From the NCBI RefSeq assembly GCF_003293595.1, contig NZ_CP022162.1, forward strand, positions 94,346-158,345: 64,000 nt of DNA, given 5' to 3'. Origin of the DNA: Microbacterium sp. PM5. GTDB lineage: Bacteria > Actinomycetota > Actinomycetes > Actinomycetales > Microbacteriaceae. Positions 15,862-24,176 of this stretch are shown here, piece after piece (positions within the stretch are counted from its first letter, which is position 1; each line of letters opens with the position of its first letter). The translations under genes and the position numbers were made by a program. The notes beneath the pieces were generated by a model that searched no databases, was not told the DNA's origin, and saw only the letters and a list, made by a program, of their open reading frames with translations.

Positions 15862-18687
15862 TTGTCCTCCTCGTCTTCGCGTCTGCGCCTGATCGCGCTG
15901 CTGACCGCCGGACTCGCCTGTCTGTCAGTGGGCATCGCCGTCGCCCTCCCCGCTGCCGCCGTGCCGACGCCCGCGGGGGTCGTGATCAACGAGATCGAGT
16001 CCGACGACGGCAAGAACCCCGACTGGATCGAACTGGTCAACACCTCGAGCGCCCCGGTGGACATCTCCGGCTGGATCCTCAAGGACGACGACGACAGTCG
16101 CACCGATGCGGTTCCGGCGGGAACCACGCTCGCGCCCGGCGCCTTCTACGTGTTCACCGCCCTGGCGATGTCGTTCGGACTCGGCAAAGCAGATGCGGCA
16201 CGTCTGTTCCGTCCCGATGGCACAACACTCGTCGACTCGTACACGTGGACGGCTCACGCGACGGTGACCTACGGCCGGTGCCCGGACGGCGTCGGTGGGT
16301 TCTCGCAGACCACGACGGCGACGCGGGGCGCGTCCAATGCCTGCGGCGCGGCGACCCCGACTCCCACCCCGACCCCCTCGCCGACGAGCGCGGTGCCGCC
16401 GTCCGGCGCCGTGGTCGTGAACGAGGTCGAGTCCAACGGCGGTGACCCCGACGACTGGTTCGAGCTCTTCAACACGACGAACGCCGCGATCGATCTCACC
16501 GGCTTCGAGGTGCGCGATGACGGCGACGCCTCGGACCACCGCTATGACCTGCCGTCGGGCTCGATCCTGCCCGCGCGGGGCTTCCTGGTCGTGCAGAAGA
16601 GCGTCGGCTCCGCCCCCGGGTTCCCGTTCGGGCTCGGCAGTGCCGACAAGGTGCGCCTGTTCGCGCCGGATCGCACGACGCTCGTCGCCGAGGCGGCATG
16701 GGCGGCTCACGCTGCGACGACGCTCGGTCGCTGCCCCGACGGCACCGGCGAGCTGCGGGAGACGGCCGCGGCGACCAAGGGGGCGGCCAACGCGTGCGGT
16801 GTGCCCGTGGCGATCAACGAGGTCGAGTCCAACGGCGGCAGCCCCGATGACTGGATCGAGCTCGTCAACCGCTCCAACGCCGAGATCTCGGTCGCGGGCC
16901 TGGTCGTCACCGACTCCGAGATCACGAAGAACCGCTACACGATCCCGTCGGGCACGACGATTGCGGCCAAGGGCCACCTCGTCCTCGAGAAGGCGGCGTT
17001 CGGTTTCGGTCTGGGCGGGGCCGACGCGGTCCACCTCTTCGACAGCGACGGTGTCACCGAACTCGATGCGACATCGTGGACCGCACACGCCGCCACCACC
17101 TGGGGGCGCTGCCCCGACGCCACGGGCTCGTTCGGTGAGACCGTGGAATCCACCCCGGGCTCTGTGAACGCCTGCACCGCAGATGCACCCACCGCCGAGG
17201 TGTGGCCGGGCGGTGCGAGCGTGCGGGTGCTCGATGCCAAGAACGAGTACCCCGACGCGAACCTCAGCGGGCTCGATGTCGCGGACGGCGCACTGTGGGC
17301 GGTGGAGAACGGCCGCGGCCGGCTTCACCGCATCGTCCCGCAGGGCGATGGGTGGGTGCAGGCCGCGGGCTGGGCCGACGGCAAGGCGCTGCACTACCCG
17401 AACGGGTCGGGACGGGTGGATGCCGAGGCGGTCACCGCGGTCGGCGACGCCGTGTACGTGGGCAGCGAACGCGACAACGACAACAACAAGGTCAGCCGCC
17501 CCGCGGTGCTGCGCTATCAGCCCTCGACGTCGGCGAGCGAGCTCGTCGCGACGGCCGAGTGGAACCTCGCCGCCGATCTGCCGGGACTCGGAGCCAACGC
17601 GGGCATCGAGGGTCTGACCTGGATTTCGGACGCATGGCTGACCGCTCGCGGGTTCGTCGATGCGACGACGGGCGCCGCGTACGTCCCGACGCGCTACCCC
17701 GGCCACGGTGACGGTCTGTTCTTCGTCGGCGTCGAGGGGACGGCGGCGGTCTATGCCTATGCCCTGGCCGCCGACGGCGGATTCTCACGCATCGCCACGA
17801 TCCCCTCGCCGTTCCCGATCGTCGCGGAGGTGCAGTTCTCCGACGATCGCCTCTGGATCGTCTGCGACGACGCGTGCGACGGCCGCATCGCGACCTTCGA
17901 GATCACCCCGCCGTCTGCCGGCACGGCGGGCGGCACATTCCGCCAGACGCATCTGTACGCACGCCCGGCGCAGACCGCGAACGTCGCGAACGAAGGGTTC
18001 GCCATCGGTGATACTTGCGTCGACGGCGTCGCGGAGACCTTCTACGCCGACGATGCGCGTACCGACGGCTTCTCGCTGCGCAGCGGCACGATCGCCTGCA
18101 CCGCCGGCTCTTCCACGCCCACACCGCAGCCGACCCCGCAGCCGACCCCGACCGTCACACCGACATCCGCGCCCACGCCGCTGCCGTCGCCGACCCTCGC
18201 CCCGACCGCCGGCGCGACGACGCCCGTCCCTCCCGCCGCATCCGCGCTGACCGGTGCGAACCGGGGCGGGCTGAGTGGTCCGGCGTCCGCGCTGCCCGGC
18301 CAGACGGTCACGATCACCGTTCCGGCGGCGCTGCCCGGCCAGACGGTGGACATCTGGATGTTCTCGACCCCCGTCCACCTCGGTGCGGCGACCGTCACGG
18401 CGGCGCACACGGTGTCGGCGGCCCTGCCGCTGACGGCGTCGGCGGGTGTCCACCGCCTGGTCGTGACCGATGCCGCCGGAGCAGTACTCGGCTGGACGGA
18501 GATCACGGTGAGCGCATCCGCGCTGGCGAGCACGGGCTCCGACGCGCAGTCGCTTCCGACGCTCGTCACGTTCGCGCTGATCGCGCTGCTCGCGGGTCTC
18601 GGCGCGCTGCACAGGCGCAGCCGCCGGCGACGAGTCGGGGAGATCTCTCCCGCGGCGCTCAGCGATGGCCAAGGTGTGTCGCCCTAG
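15862..18687 (+). CDS. Cell-wall-anchored protein with three lamin-tail domains and LAxTG sorting signal
   Basis: About 941 aa from the TTG at 15862, chosen because GGAG lies 5 nt upstream and it begins a clean signal peptide (hydrophobic core to about residue 29, cleavage after Leu-Pro-Ala-Ala-Ala). A GTG at 15724 would add a non-signal-like 46 residues. Three lamin-tail repeats follow, each opening with INE(I/V)ES and PDW(I/F)EL and closing with TAHATVTYGRCPDG or a variant (roughly residues 40-165, 180-310, 315-445). Then come a beta-propeller-like region (about 450-690), a Thr/Pro-rich linker (about 750-790), an Ig-like segment, LASTG (about 888), a membrane helix and a basic tail. LAxTG fits class E sortase. 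Lamin-tail domains often accompany secreted nucleases or DNA-binding proteins; none is recognised here. Confidence 0.82.
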   Translation: MSSSSSRLRLIALLTAGLACLSVGIAVALPAAAVPTPAGVVINEIESDDGKNPDWIELVNTSSAPVDISGWILKDDDDSRTDAVPAGTTLAPGAFYVFTALAMSFGLGKADAARLFRPDGTTLVDSYTWTAHATVTYGRCPDGVGGFSQTTTATRGASNACGAATPTPTPTPSPTSAVPPSGAVVVNEVESNGGDPDDWFELFNTTNAAIDLTGFEVRDDGDASDHRYDLPSGSILPARGFLVVQKSVGSAPGFPFGLGSADKVRLFAPDRTTLVAEAAWAAHAATTLGRCPDGTGELRETAAATKGAANACGVPVAINEVESNGGSPDDWIELVNRSNAEISVAGLVVTDSEITKNRYTIPSGTTIAAKGHLVLEKAAFGFGLGGADAVHLFDSDGVTELDATSWTAHAATTWGRCPDATGSFGETVESTPGSVNACTADAPTAEVWPGGASVRVLDAKNEYPDANLSGLDVADGALWAVENGRGRLHRIVPQGDGWVQAAGWADGKALHYPNGSGRVDAEAVTAVGDAVYVGSERDNDNNKVSRPAVLRYQPSTSASELVATAEWNLAADLPGLGANAGIEGLTWISDAWLTARGFVDATTGAAYVPTRYPGHGDGLFFVGVEGTAAVYAYALAADGGFSRIATIPSPFPIVAEVQFSDDRLWIVCDDACDGRIATFEITPPSAGTAGGTFRQTHLYARPAQTANVANEGFAIGDTCVDGVAETFYADDARTDGFSLRSGTIACTAGSSTPTPQPTPQPTPTVTPTSAPTPLPSPTLAPTAGATTPVPPAASALTGANRGGLSGPASALPGQTVTITVPAALPGQTVDIWMFSTPVHLGAATVTAAHTVSAALPLTASAGVHRLVVTDAAGAVLGWTEITVSASALASTGSDAQSLPTLVTFALIALLAGLGALHRRSRRRRVGEISPAALSDGQGVSP
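18115..18235 (+). repeat. Thr/Pro/Gln low-complexity coding repeat
   Basis: Repeated CCGACCCCGCAG-type units encode a TPQPTPQPTPTVTPTSAP-like wall-spanning linker in the lamin-tail protein. Such linkers are common between the folded part and the sorting signal of Gram-positive surface proteins. Confidence 0.7.
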
Positions 18688-18690
18688 AGT
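18685..18690 (+). promoter_or_regulatory. Putative leaderless -10 (TAGAGT) overlapping a stop codon
   Basis: TAGAGT is followed by six bases and the ATG at 18697. Its first three bases are the TAG stop of the lamin-tail gene, so a translation stop doubles as part of a promoter. Confidence 0.5.
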
Positions 18691-18696
18691 CGGTGC

Positions 18697-20001
18697 ATGC
18701 AGATCTGGCAGTTGCCGATCATCGATGGCGCTGTCCCGATCATCGTCTACACGATCGCGGGAGCGTTCCTCCTGGTCGTGCTCGTGCGCCGCTGGAACAG
18801 GCGCAGCATCCTGTGGGCCGCGGGCGGCGCGATCGTCGGGGCCGGGCTCGGCGTGGCGCTCGTGCACATCGTCGACCGGATGCAGCTGTTCGGGACGGCG
18901 CCTCTGCCGGTCTTCGTCGTGCAGTGGGCCGCCGGCGCCCTGGCCGCCTCGGGAGGGGCCCTCGCCGCGATGGTCGGCGCGCGGTGGTGGCGGCGGATCG
19001 TTTCCGCCCTCGCCGTGGTGGCGTTCCTGCTCGCCGCGACGATCGGCATCAACGCCGGCTTCGGCCTGAACCCCACCTTGGCGACGCTGTTCGGCGTATC
19101 AGGCTACGACCGGCTCGATCTGCCCGATGTCGGGCCGACCTCCGGGGTTCCGACCGTTCCGCTGGCTCAATCCTTCGTGCCGCCTGCCGGGATGCCGGCC
19201 AAGGGGTCGCGCGGCACCCAGATCATCCCTGCGACGGCATCCGGGTTCGCGGCGCGCCCCGCGGGTCTCTATCTTCCCCCGGCGGCGCTCGTCGCCAACG
19301 CCCCGGCCCTCCCGTTGGTCATCATGATGATGGGCCATCCCGGAAACCCCGACCCGACCGCGATCAGTGACGTGCTCGACGAGTTCGCTGCGCGCAATCA
19401 CGGCCTGGCGCCGATCGTGATCGTCGCCGACCAGGTCGGATCCGCCAACGCCGACACTGCGTGCGCTGATTCCGCGGCGCTCGGTCGGGCGCGCACCTAT
19501 GTGACGCAGGACGTCGTCGCATGGGCCAAGACGCACCTGCACATCATCGACGACCCCGCCTTCTGGACCATCGCCGGATATTCCAACGGAGGAGGGTGTG
19601 CGATCTCGTTCGGGGCCGACTATCCGACGATGTGGAAGAACATCCTCGACATCTCGGGGGAGCCCTTTCCGGGATCAGAGCAGGTCGCCAACATCACCAA
19701 GACCGTGTACGGCGGCAGCGGCGCGGCGTTCGAGGCTTCCAAGCCCGTCAACATCCTGGCGGCTGCTCCGGCCGGGACGTATGCCGGGATGACCGCGGTG
19801 TTCACGGCGGGATCGGCCGACCCTGCCTACATGGCGCACGCCGACACCGTGGCGGAGGCCGCGCGAAAGGCGGGGATGACCGTCACCCGGTACGACATCC
19901 CGGGGGTCGGGCACACGGGAGACGCGTTGAAGCTCGGCCTGGTCGAGGGATTCACCGTGCTCTATCCCGTCCTCGGCCTCTCGGTCGGCACCAAGCTTTA
20001 G
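18697..20001 (+). CDS. Membrane-anchored alpha/beta-hydrolase (putative esterase)
   Basis: 434 aa. Four hydrophobic helices lie in the first ~120 residues. An alpha/beta-hydrolase domain presumably faces outside: LPLVIMMMGHPGNPDP (oxyanion region), nucleophile elbow AGYSNGGG (Ser about 296), and a late PGVGHTGD histidine (about 408). The fold resembles the putative esterase/mycolyltransferase-like group of actinobacteria; substrate unknown. It starts 10 bp after the lamin-tail gene, and the two may work together at the envelope, but only proximity supports that. Confidence 0.75.
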   Translation: MQIWQLPIIDGAVPIIVYTIAGAFLLVVLVRRWNRRSILWAAGGAIVGAGLGVALVHIVDRMQLFGTAPLPVFVVQWAAGALAASGGALAAMVGARWWRRIVSALAVVAFLLAATIGINAGFGLNPTLATLFGVSGYDRLDLPDVGPTSGVPTVPLAQSFVPPAGMPAKGSRGTQIIPATASGFAARPAGLYLPPAALVANAPALPLVIMMMGHPGNPDPTAISDVLDEFAARNHGLAPIVIVADQVGSANADTACADSAALGRARTYVTQDVVAWAKTHLHIIDDPAFWTIAGYSNGGGCAISFGADYPTMWKNILDISGEPFPGSEQVANITKTVYGGSGAAFEASKPVNILAAAPAGTYAGMTAVFTAGSADPAYMAHADTVAEAARKAGMTVTRYDIPGVGHTGDALKLGLVEGFTVLYPVLGLSVGTKL

Positions 20002-20207
20002 CGAGCTGTTGACTTCTTGTCAAGACTGACTTCCTCAAGATTTGCGCAAGATCCATGCGTTCCGAGTGGTCGGCACGCCCGTCCGAAGCGTTCCATTCAC
20101 TCGAATGTGGAGGTCAGCGCAAGATTGGCTGTATTCGCTGGGCGTGCGCGGCTCGGGGACGTAGCGTCGTGAGTACGCGATCCGGCGCCCGAAGCCGGAC
20201 AGCGACA

Positions 20208-20256
20208 CGATGAAGGCGATCGTCGGTCTGGGGGGATGCGACGGTCGCCTTCATCG
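20208..20256. terminator. 17-bp hairpin between convergent hydrolase genes
   Basis: Arms 20208-20224 (CGATGAAGGCGATCGTC) and 20240-20256 pair over 17 bp with one G-U wobble and a 15-nt loop. Genes converge on it from both sides (stops at 20001 and 20267), so it probably terminates in both directions. No U-tract follows, as is common in high-GC actinobacteria. The remaining 200 bases of this 265-bp gap (20002-20207) hold no recognisable gene. Confidence 0.75.
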
Positions 20257-20266
20257 TCCTGCCCGC

Positions 20267-21199
20267 TCAGCCGGATGCCGCTCGCCGGTGCGCGTCGAAG
20301 AACGACCACAGCTGCGCGGTGGCGTCCCATCCGCGGTACACCTGCTCGCCCTGCGGCGTGGATCCGCCGTCGGGCGAGGGCCATTCGTGGCCGTACCCGG
20401 CGATGCTGACCAGCTGCACCGCGCGGGAATCGGGGCAGGCCGCCGTCTCGGTGCGCAGCGGCGGTGCCGAGGTGGTGACGTCCTCGTCGCACGACGCCGC
20501 GCGCGCCCAGAGCGTGTGCACATCCTGCTGTGCGGTGGCGTCGATCCGGGCGGTGCCGACGGTGGACGCACCGCCCTCGTAGAGCACACGGGTGTCGTCC
20601 ACGCCGTGAACGGCGATCACCGAGATCGGGGCGGGAGCCGCGCATTCCAGCCCGACCGGCATCGTTCCCGACACGGGGCCGATCGCGGCGAACAGCGTCG
20701 TCTGGCACGCGAGTCGGTAGGCCATCATTGCGCCGTTGGACATGCCGGCGCCGAAGACGGCCCCGGTATCGATCGAAACCCGCTTCTGCACGTCGGTGAC
20801 GGCCGCAGCGATGAACGCCACGTCGTCGGTGCCGTCGCGGGCGGGCCGCCCGCAGCATCCCCCACCTGCGTTCCAGGCCCGCCCATCGCCGTCCGGGTAG
20901 AGGATGACGACGCCGTGCTCGTCGGCGATCCGGTCCCACCCGTACGACGCCTCGGCCTGCTGCGCCGACCCGTAGCCACCGTGCAGCATCACGACGAGTG
21001 CCGCCGGCGCGGAGAGGTGAGCGGGCACGTACAGCCGATACGACCGGTCGTGGCCGCCGACGGTGAGGCGATGCTCCGAGCTTCCGGGGGCGCTGACGCC
21101 GGCCGTGGAGAGCGCAGGCGGGTCGAACCGAGAGCCGGCGCACGCGGTGAGGCTCGCCATGATCGCGAGCAGTGCGATGACGGCGATCGCCCGGCGCAT
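20267..21199 (-). CDS. PHB-depolymerase-like esterase lipoprotein
   Basis: 310 aa alpha/beta-hydrolase of the polyhydroxybutyrate depolymerase/feruloyl esterase-like family (LpqC type). Lipoprotein signal with Leu-Thr-Ala-Cys (Cys about 20). Motifs: VVMLHGGYGSAQQ oxyanion loop, CCGRPARDGTDDVAFI, nucleophile GAGMSNGAMMAY (Ser about 157), a VHGVDDTRV Asp region, and GYGHEWPSPDGG with the His. Secreted and lipid-anchored; actual substrate unknown. Confidence 0.85.
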   Translation of the reverse strand: MRRAIAVIALLAIMASLTACAGSRFDPPALSTAGVSAPGSSEHRLTVGGHDRSYRLYVPAHLSAPAALVVMLHGGYGSAQQAEASYGWDRIADEHGVVILYPDGDGRAWNAGGGCCGRPARDGTDDVAFIAAAVTDVQKRVSIDTGAVFGAGMSNGAMMAYRLACQTTLFAAIGPVSGTMPVGLECAAPAPISVIAVHGVDDTRVLYEGGASTVGTARIDATAQQDVHTLWARAASCDEDVTTSAPPLRTETAACPDSRAVQLVSIAGYGHEWPSPDGGSTPQGEQVYRGWDATAQLWSFFDAHRRAASG

Positions 21200-21221
21200 C
21201 CGCGGCTGTCTTCCCGATGCC

Positions 21222-21866
21222 TCAGCGGCGGAACGTGAGGTGGGTCACGCCGCTTTCGGCTGCCTCGGCGCGCACCTCGTACCCGTTCTCCAGGCCGCGC
21301 AGGTCGTCCCAGAGGCGGATGCCGCGCCCCAGGATGATGGGCACGACAGCGACGTGCAGCTCGTCGACCAGGCCGGCATCGAGGAAGGAGCGCGCCGTCC
21401 TGGCGCCCCCGCCGATACGGATGTCACCCCCGGCGGCGACGGCGCGCGCCTGGGCGAGGGTATCCTCGGCTGACGCATCGATGAAGCGGAAGCTCGTGCC
21501 GTTGGCCATCTCGATGGACGGCCGCGGCGTGTGGGTGAGCACGAACACGGGCACGCGGAACGGCGGCTCGTCCCCCCACCATCCCCGCCAGTCGGGGTCG
21601 TCGCCGTGGTCGTGCAGGCCGAACATGCCCGCGCCCATGATCTCGGCGCCGAGGTCGGCGAAGTAGCGCTGCGCATACTCGTCGTCGACGCCGGTGGTCC
21701 CTGCGCCCGTGTCGTCGTGCAGCACGCGCTCCCGGAACGTTCGCGTCGCGGTGTAGTCGCGGGTCAGGCGCCCCCAATCGTCACCGAAAGGGTTCTCCGG
21801 GGTCTGATCGGTCGTCGTCGCGAATCCGTCGAGGGAGATGTTCAGGTCCAGGCGCACACGGCTCAT
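21222..21866 (-). CDS. Dihydrofolate reductase family protein (RibD C-terminal fold)
   Basis: 214 aa. Opens MSRVRLDLNISLDGF and carries GAGMFG and VFVLTHTPRPSI in the middle, then IRIGGGARTARSFLDAGLVDELHVAVVPI (in parts: GGGARTARSFLDAGL, LHVAVVPIILGRGI). This is the NAD(P)H-dependent RibD_C/DHFR-like superfamily of stand-alone reductases, generally uncharacterised and not the housekeeping DHFR. It ends 22 bp from the esterase lipoprotein start; same strand. Confidence 0.85.
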   Translation of the reverse strand: MSRVRLDLNISLDGFATTTDQTPENPFGDDWGRLTRDYTATRTFRERVLHDDTGAGTTGVDDEYAQRYFADLGAEIMGAGMFGLHDHGDDPDWRGWWGDEPPFRVPVFVLTHTPRPSIEMANGTSFRFIDASAEDTLAQARAVAAGGDIRIGGGARTARSFLDAGLVDELHVAVVPIILGRGIRLWDDLRGLENGYEVRAEAAESGVTHLTFRR

Positions 21867-21933
21867 GACGACCAGCGTCGGTCATCGTCAGCCTGCGCGC
21901 AAGGTCGCCCCGGCGCTCGCCCCGCGCGCATCG

Positions 21934-22004
21934 GATTCGGATCTGCGCACCGGATGCGGATGCCGCGGCATCCACGGTCCGCATCCGGTGCGCATCTCCG
22001 AATC
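21934..22004. terminator. 27-bp imperfect hairpin between DHFR-like and LLM genes
   Basis: Arms 21934-21960 and 21978-22004 pair over 27 bp with one two-base mismatch (arm includes CTGCGCACCGGATGCGGA) around a 17-nt loop. It lies 31 bp downstream of the LLM oxidoreductase stop and upstream of the DHFR-like start. It would terminate the LLM transcript; lack of a U-tract leaves mechanism open. Confidence 0.7.
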
Positions 22005-22034
22005 TGCGCGTGCGAAACCCCCGCGAGCGACGGG

Positions 22035-23066
22035 TCAGGCCGACGCGAGGGTGGACTGCCAGCCGAGGGCGGGCGCGACGTGCGTCGCGAACGACTCGAT
22101 GATGCGGAGGTTGAACTCCACGCCCAACTGGCTGGGGATGGTGAGCATCAGGGTGTCGGCGGACATGACCGCGGCATCCTGGAGCAGCTGCTCGACGAGC
22201 ACGTCGGGCGCGGCGGCATACGTCTTGCCGAACGTCGAGCGGAAGCCGTCGATGTAGCCGATGCCGTCGCCCTCCTGGCTGTGGCCGAAGTACAGCTCGT
22301 CCTCGGCGGTCGTGATCGGGAACACCGAGCGGCTCACCGAGACCCGCGGCGTGCCGGCGTGGCCCGCCTCGGCCCACGCGGCGCGGAAGCGGTCGATCTG
22401 CTCGGCCTGCAGAATATCGAACGGGCGTCCGTCGGCCTCGGTGACGAGGGTCGAGGACATCAGGTTCAGTCCCGTGCGTCCCGCCCACTCGGCCGTGTCG
22501 CGCGAGCCCGCGCCCCACCAGACGCGCGAGCGCAGACCCGGCGCGTGCGGCTCGATGCGCTGCAGTCCGTGACCGCCGCCGAAAGGCGAGTTGGCGTCGC
22601 GCTCGGCCAGGCCCTCGCCGTCGATCGCGCGCAGGAACAGGTCCATGTGCTCGCGGGCGAGGTCGGCGCCGCGCGGGTCGGATGCCGTGTAGCCGAACTT
22701 CTCGTAGCCGCGCACGACCGTCTCGGGTGACCCACGGCTGACGCCGAGAGCCAGCCGACCGTCGGAGATGAGGTCGACTGCGGCCGCCTCCTCGGCGAGG
22801 TACAGCGGGTTCTCGTAGCGCATGTCGATGACGCCGGTGCCGACCTCGATCCGCTTCGTCTTCGCGGCCATCGCCGCCAGTAGCGGCATCGGAGCTGCTT
22901 GCTGGCGGGCGAAGTGGTGCACCCGCACCGCGACACCGTTGACACCGAGATCGTCCATGCCCTGCGCGAGATCGATCGCCTGGTGCAGCATGTCGCCGGC
23001 GGTCAGCTCGCGACCGCCGCCGAGCGGGCCGTAGTGGCCGAACGAGAGAGTTCCGAAACGTTGCAT
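22035..23066 (-). CDS. LLM-class (luciferase-like) FMN-dependent oxidoreductase
   Basis: 343 aa TIM-barrel flavoprotein of the bacterial luciferase-like monooxygenase family. Features: GTLSFGHYGPLGGG N-terminus, VAVRVHHFARQ, RIEVGTGVIDMRYENPLYLAEEAAAVDL (in parts: IEVGTGVIDMR, YLAEEAAAVDLISDGR), LALGVSRGSPE, VWWGAGS. It probably uses reduced FMN or F420. Substrate not predictable. A short CCATTC/GAATGG inverted pair lies just upstream at 23095-23110. Confidence 0.87.
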   Translation of the reverse strand: MQRFGTLSFGHYGPLGGGRELTAGDMLHQAIDLAQGMDDLGVNGVAVRVHHFARQQAAPMPLLAAMAAKTKRIEVGTGVIDMRYENPLYLAEEAAAVDLISDGRLALGVSRGSPETVVRGYEKFGYTASDPRGADLAREHMDLFLRAIDGEGLAERDANSPFGGGHGLQRIEPHAPGLRSRVWWGAGSRDTAEWAGRTGLNLMSSTLVTEADGRPFDILQAEQIDRFRAAWAEAGHAGTPRVSVSRSVFPITTAEDELYFGHSQEGDGIGYIDGFRSTFGKTYAAAPDVLVEQLLQDAAVMSADTLMLTIPSQLGVEFNLRIIESFATHVAPALGWQSTLASA

Positions 23067-23094
23067 GATGATGACAACGCTACGCTTCCGATAT

Positions 23095-23110
23095 CCATTC
23101 CGCTGAATGG
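23095..23110 (-). promoter_or_regulatory. Short inverted repeat upstream of the LLM gene
   Basis: CCATTC-N4-GAATGG, six-base arms, 28 bp upstream of the LLM start, next to a TAGCGT hexamer on the minus strand. A possible operator; too short for confidence. Confidence 0.3.
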
Positions 23111-23111
23111 G

Positions 23112-23603
23112 TCAACGGCCGTCGCGGACGCTGCGCACGAAGGCCTCGACGTTCTCGCGCAGCGCGGCGATGCGCGTCGCGCGCGCGGCCTCGACGTCGA
23201 ACCCGATGTATGCCGACGCCGGGCGGCGTCGCACGTTCTCATTGCATTGGAAGCGGTCGCAGGCGAGCGTGCCGACTGTGTCGCCGCGCCGTCCGGCATC
23301 GCCGACGCGCTTGGCCGTGAACAGCAGCACGTCGTTGGGCAGATGGATGTCGTTGCACCACGAGCACTGCGCGCGACTCTTCGGTCGAGCGTCGGCCTGT
23401 CGCAGCAACAGCCCGGTCGGTTCCCCGTCGAGTTCGACGACGACGTAGCCCACCAGCGCGAGCTTGCGGTCGCGTGCGCCGTAGAACTGCAGCGCGTCCC
23501 AGGGTGTGTCGGAGACGCCGTTCGGGAGGGTGAGGCTGCGGCGCTCGGACTGGGTGACGTTGATGAGCGATGCGCGGATCTGCGCTTCGGTGAGTGCGTG
23601 CAT
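23112..23603 (-). CDS. FBP-domain (treble-clef zinc-finger) protein
   Basis: 163 aa. Matches the actinobacterial FBP_C family (named after elongation-factor G-binding/fibronectin-binding proteins): a CSWCNDIH zinc half-site (about residues 78-85) and a second pair around LACDRFQCNENVRRRP, together a four-Cys treble clef. EF-G-binding zinc fingers of this type in other bacteria act on ribosome-stalled EF-G (FusB-like), so a translation-associated role is possible but unproven. The ATG at 23603 is preferred; AAAGG lies upstream at a good distance. Confidence 0.82.
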   Translation of the reverse strand: MHALTEAQIRASLINVTQSERRSLTLPNGVSDTPWDALQFYGARDRKLALVGYVVVELDGEPTGLLLRQADARPKSRAQCSWCNDIHLPNDVLLFTAKRVGDAGRRGDTVGTLACDRFQCNENVRRRPASAYIGFDVEAARATRIAALRENVEAFVRSVRDGR

Positions 23604-23723
23604 GAGCATGCCTTTCGTGAGGTCGTAAGAGCGGATGCCCTGGCGGCATCCGTGAAGCGAGGTCGACGTTCGGCGCCGGGCGCGTCTGACACGCGGCTCA
23701 CGGCGCCGAGGCGGACTCACCTC

Positions 23724-23748
23724 TCATCGGCGAAGAGCTCGCCGATGA
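23724..23748. terminator. 10-bp perfect hairpin upstream of FBP gene
   Basis: TCATCGGCGA (23724-23733) and its exact complement (23739-23748) flank a 5-nt AGAGC loop. It lies 40 bp downstream of the stop of the small membrane-protein gene at 23788 and before the FBP gene, a likely terminator. The 184-bp gap holding it has no gene. Confidence 0.65.
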
Positions 23749-23787
23749 CCTCCCTCTGGCCCGCACGTCGGGGGCCGTTCCCGATAC

Positions 23788-24120
23788 TCACCCCTCCAGG
23801 CTACGCCTCTGGTCTGCGGTGGTGGCGCGCGGGGGTCGAAGGCCGGTCTCGATCACGATGCGACCGTCCGTGATCACGCCCGGGCCGTCACCGGGAATCG
23901 GGGCGGGGGCGGGAGTGATCTGCTCGGCTTCCCACACCGCCTGCGCCTCTGCCACGCTCGGACGCCAGACCTCGTCGAACCCGAAGGAGCCGCCGGACGG
24001 CCGAGAGACGGCCTCGCCTCGCCGGCGTCGGTGCGCCGTGTCCCACGCGTACCAGCAGAACCACAATGGTGCCGCGCTGAGGATCACCAGGAAGAACCAC
24101 ATCACGGCAGCCCCGATCAT
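23788..24120 (-). CDS. Small single-pass membrane protein, function unknown
   Basis: About 110 aa from the ATG at 24120. One N-terminal hydrophobic helix (IGAAVMWFFLVILSAAPLWF), a basic stop-transfer HRRRRGE, then a soluble Pro-rich tail (EAEQITPAPAPIPGDGPGV). No recognised domain. A start at MWFFLV (24102) is possible. Divergent from the aldo/keto reductase gene. Confidence 0.6.
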   Translation of the reverse strand: MIGAAVMWFFLVILSAAPLWFCWYAWDTAHRRRRGEAVSRPSGGSFGFDEVWRPSVAEAQAVWEAEQITPAPAPIPGDGPGVITDGRIVIETGLRPPRATTADQRRSLEG

Positions 24121-24176
24121 GACGTCAGCGTAAGACCCGGGGAACACCTCCGCCACGGCGGTGGTTGGATCGAGGT

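Noticed and set aside
18115-18235. Possible CRISPR-like repeats
   Set aside because: The short CCGACCCCGCAG units are in-frame and encode a Thr/Pro linker; no regularly spaced unique spacers.
20021-20130. Several CAAGA/CAAGAT words and short CTTGTCAAG-like symmetry downstream of the membrane esterase
   Set aside because: Spacing is irregular and no gene start lies nearby in the right orientation; insufficient to call operators.
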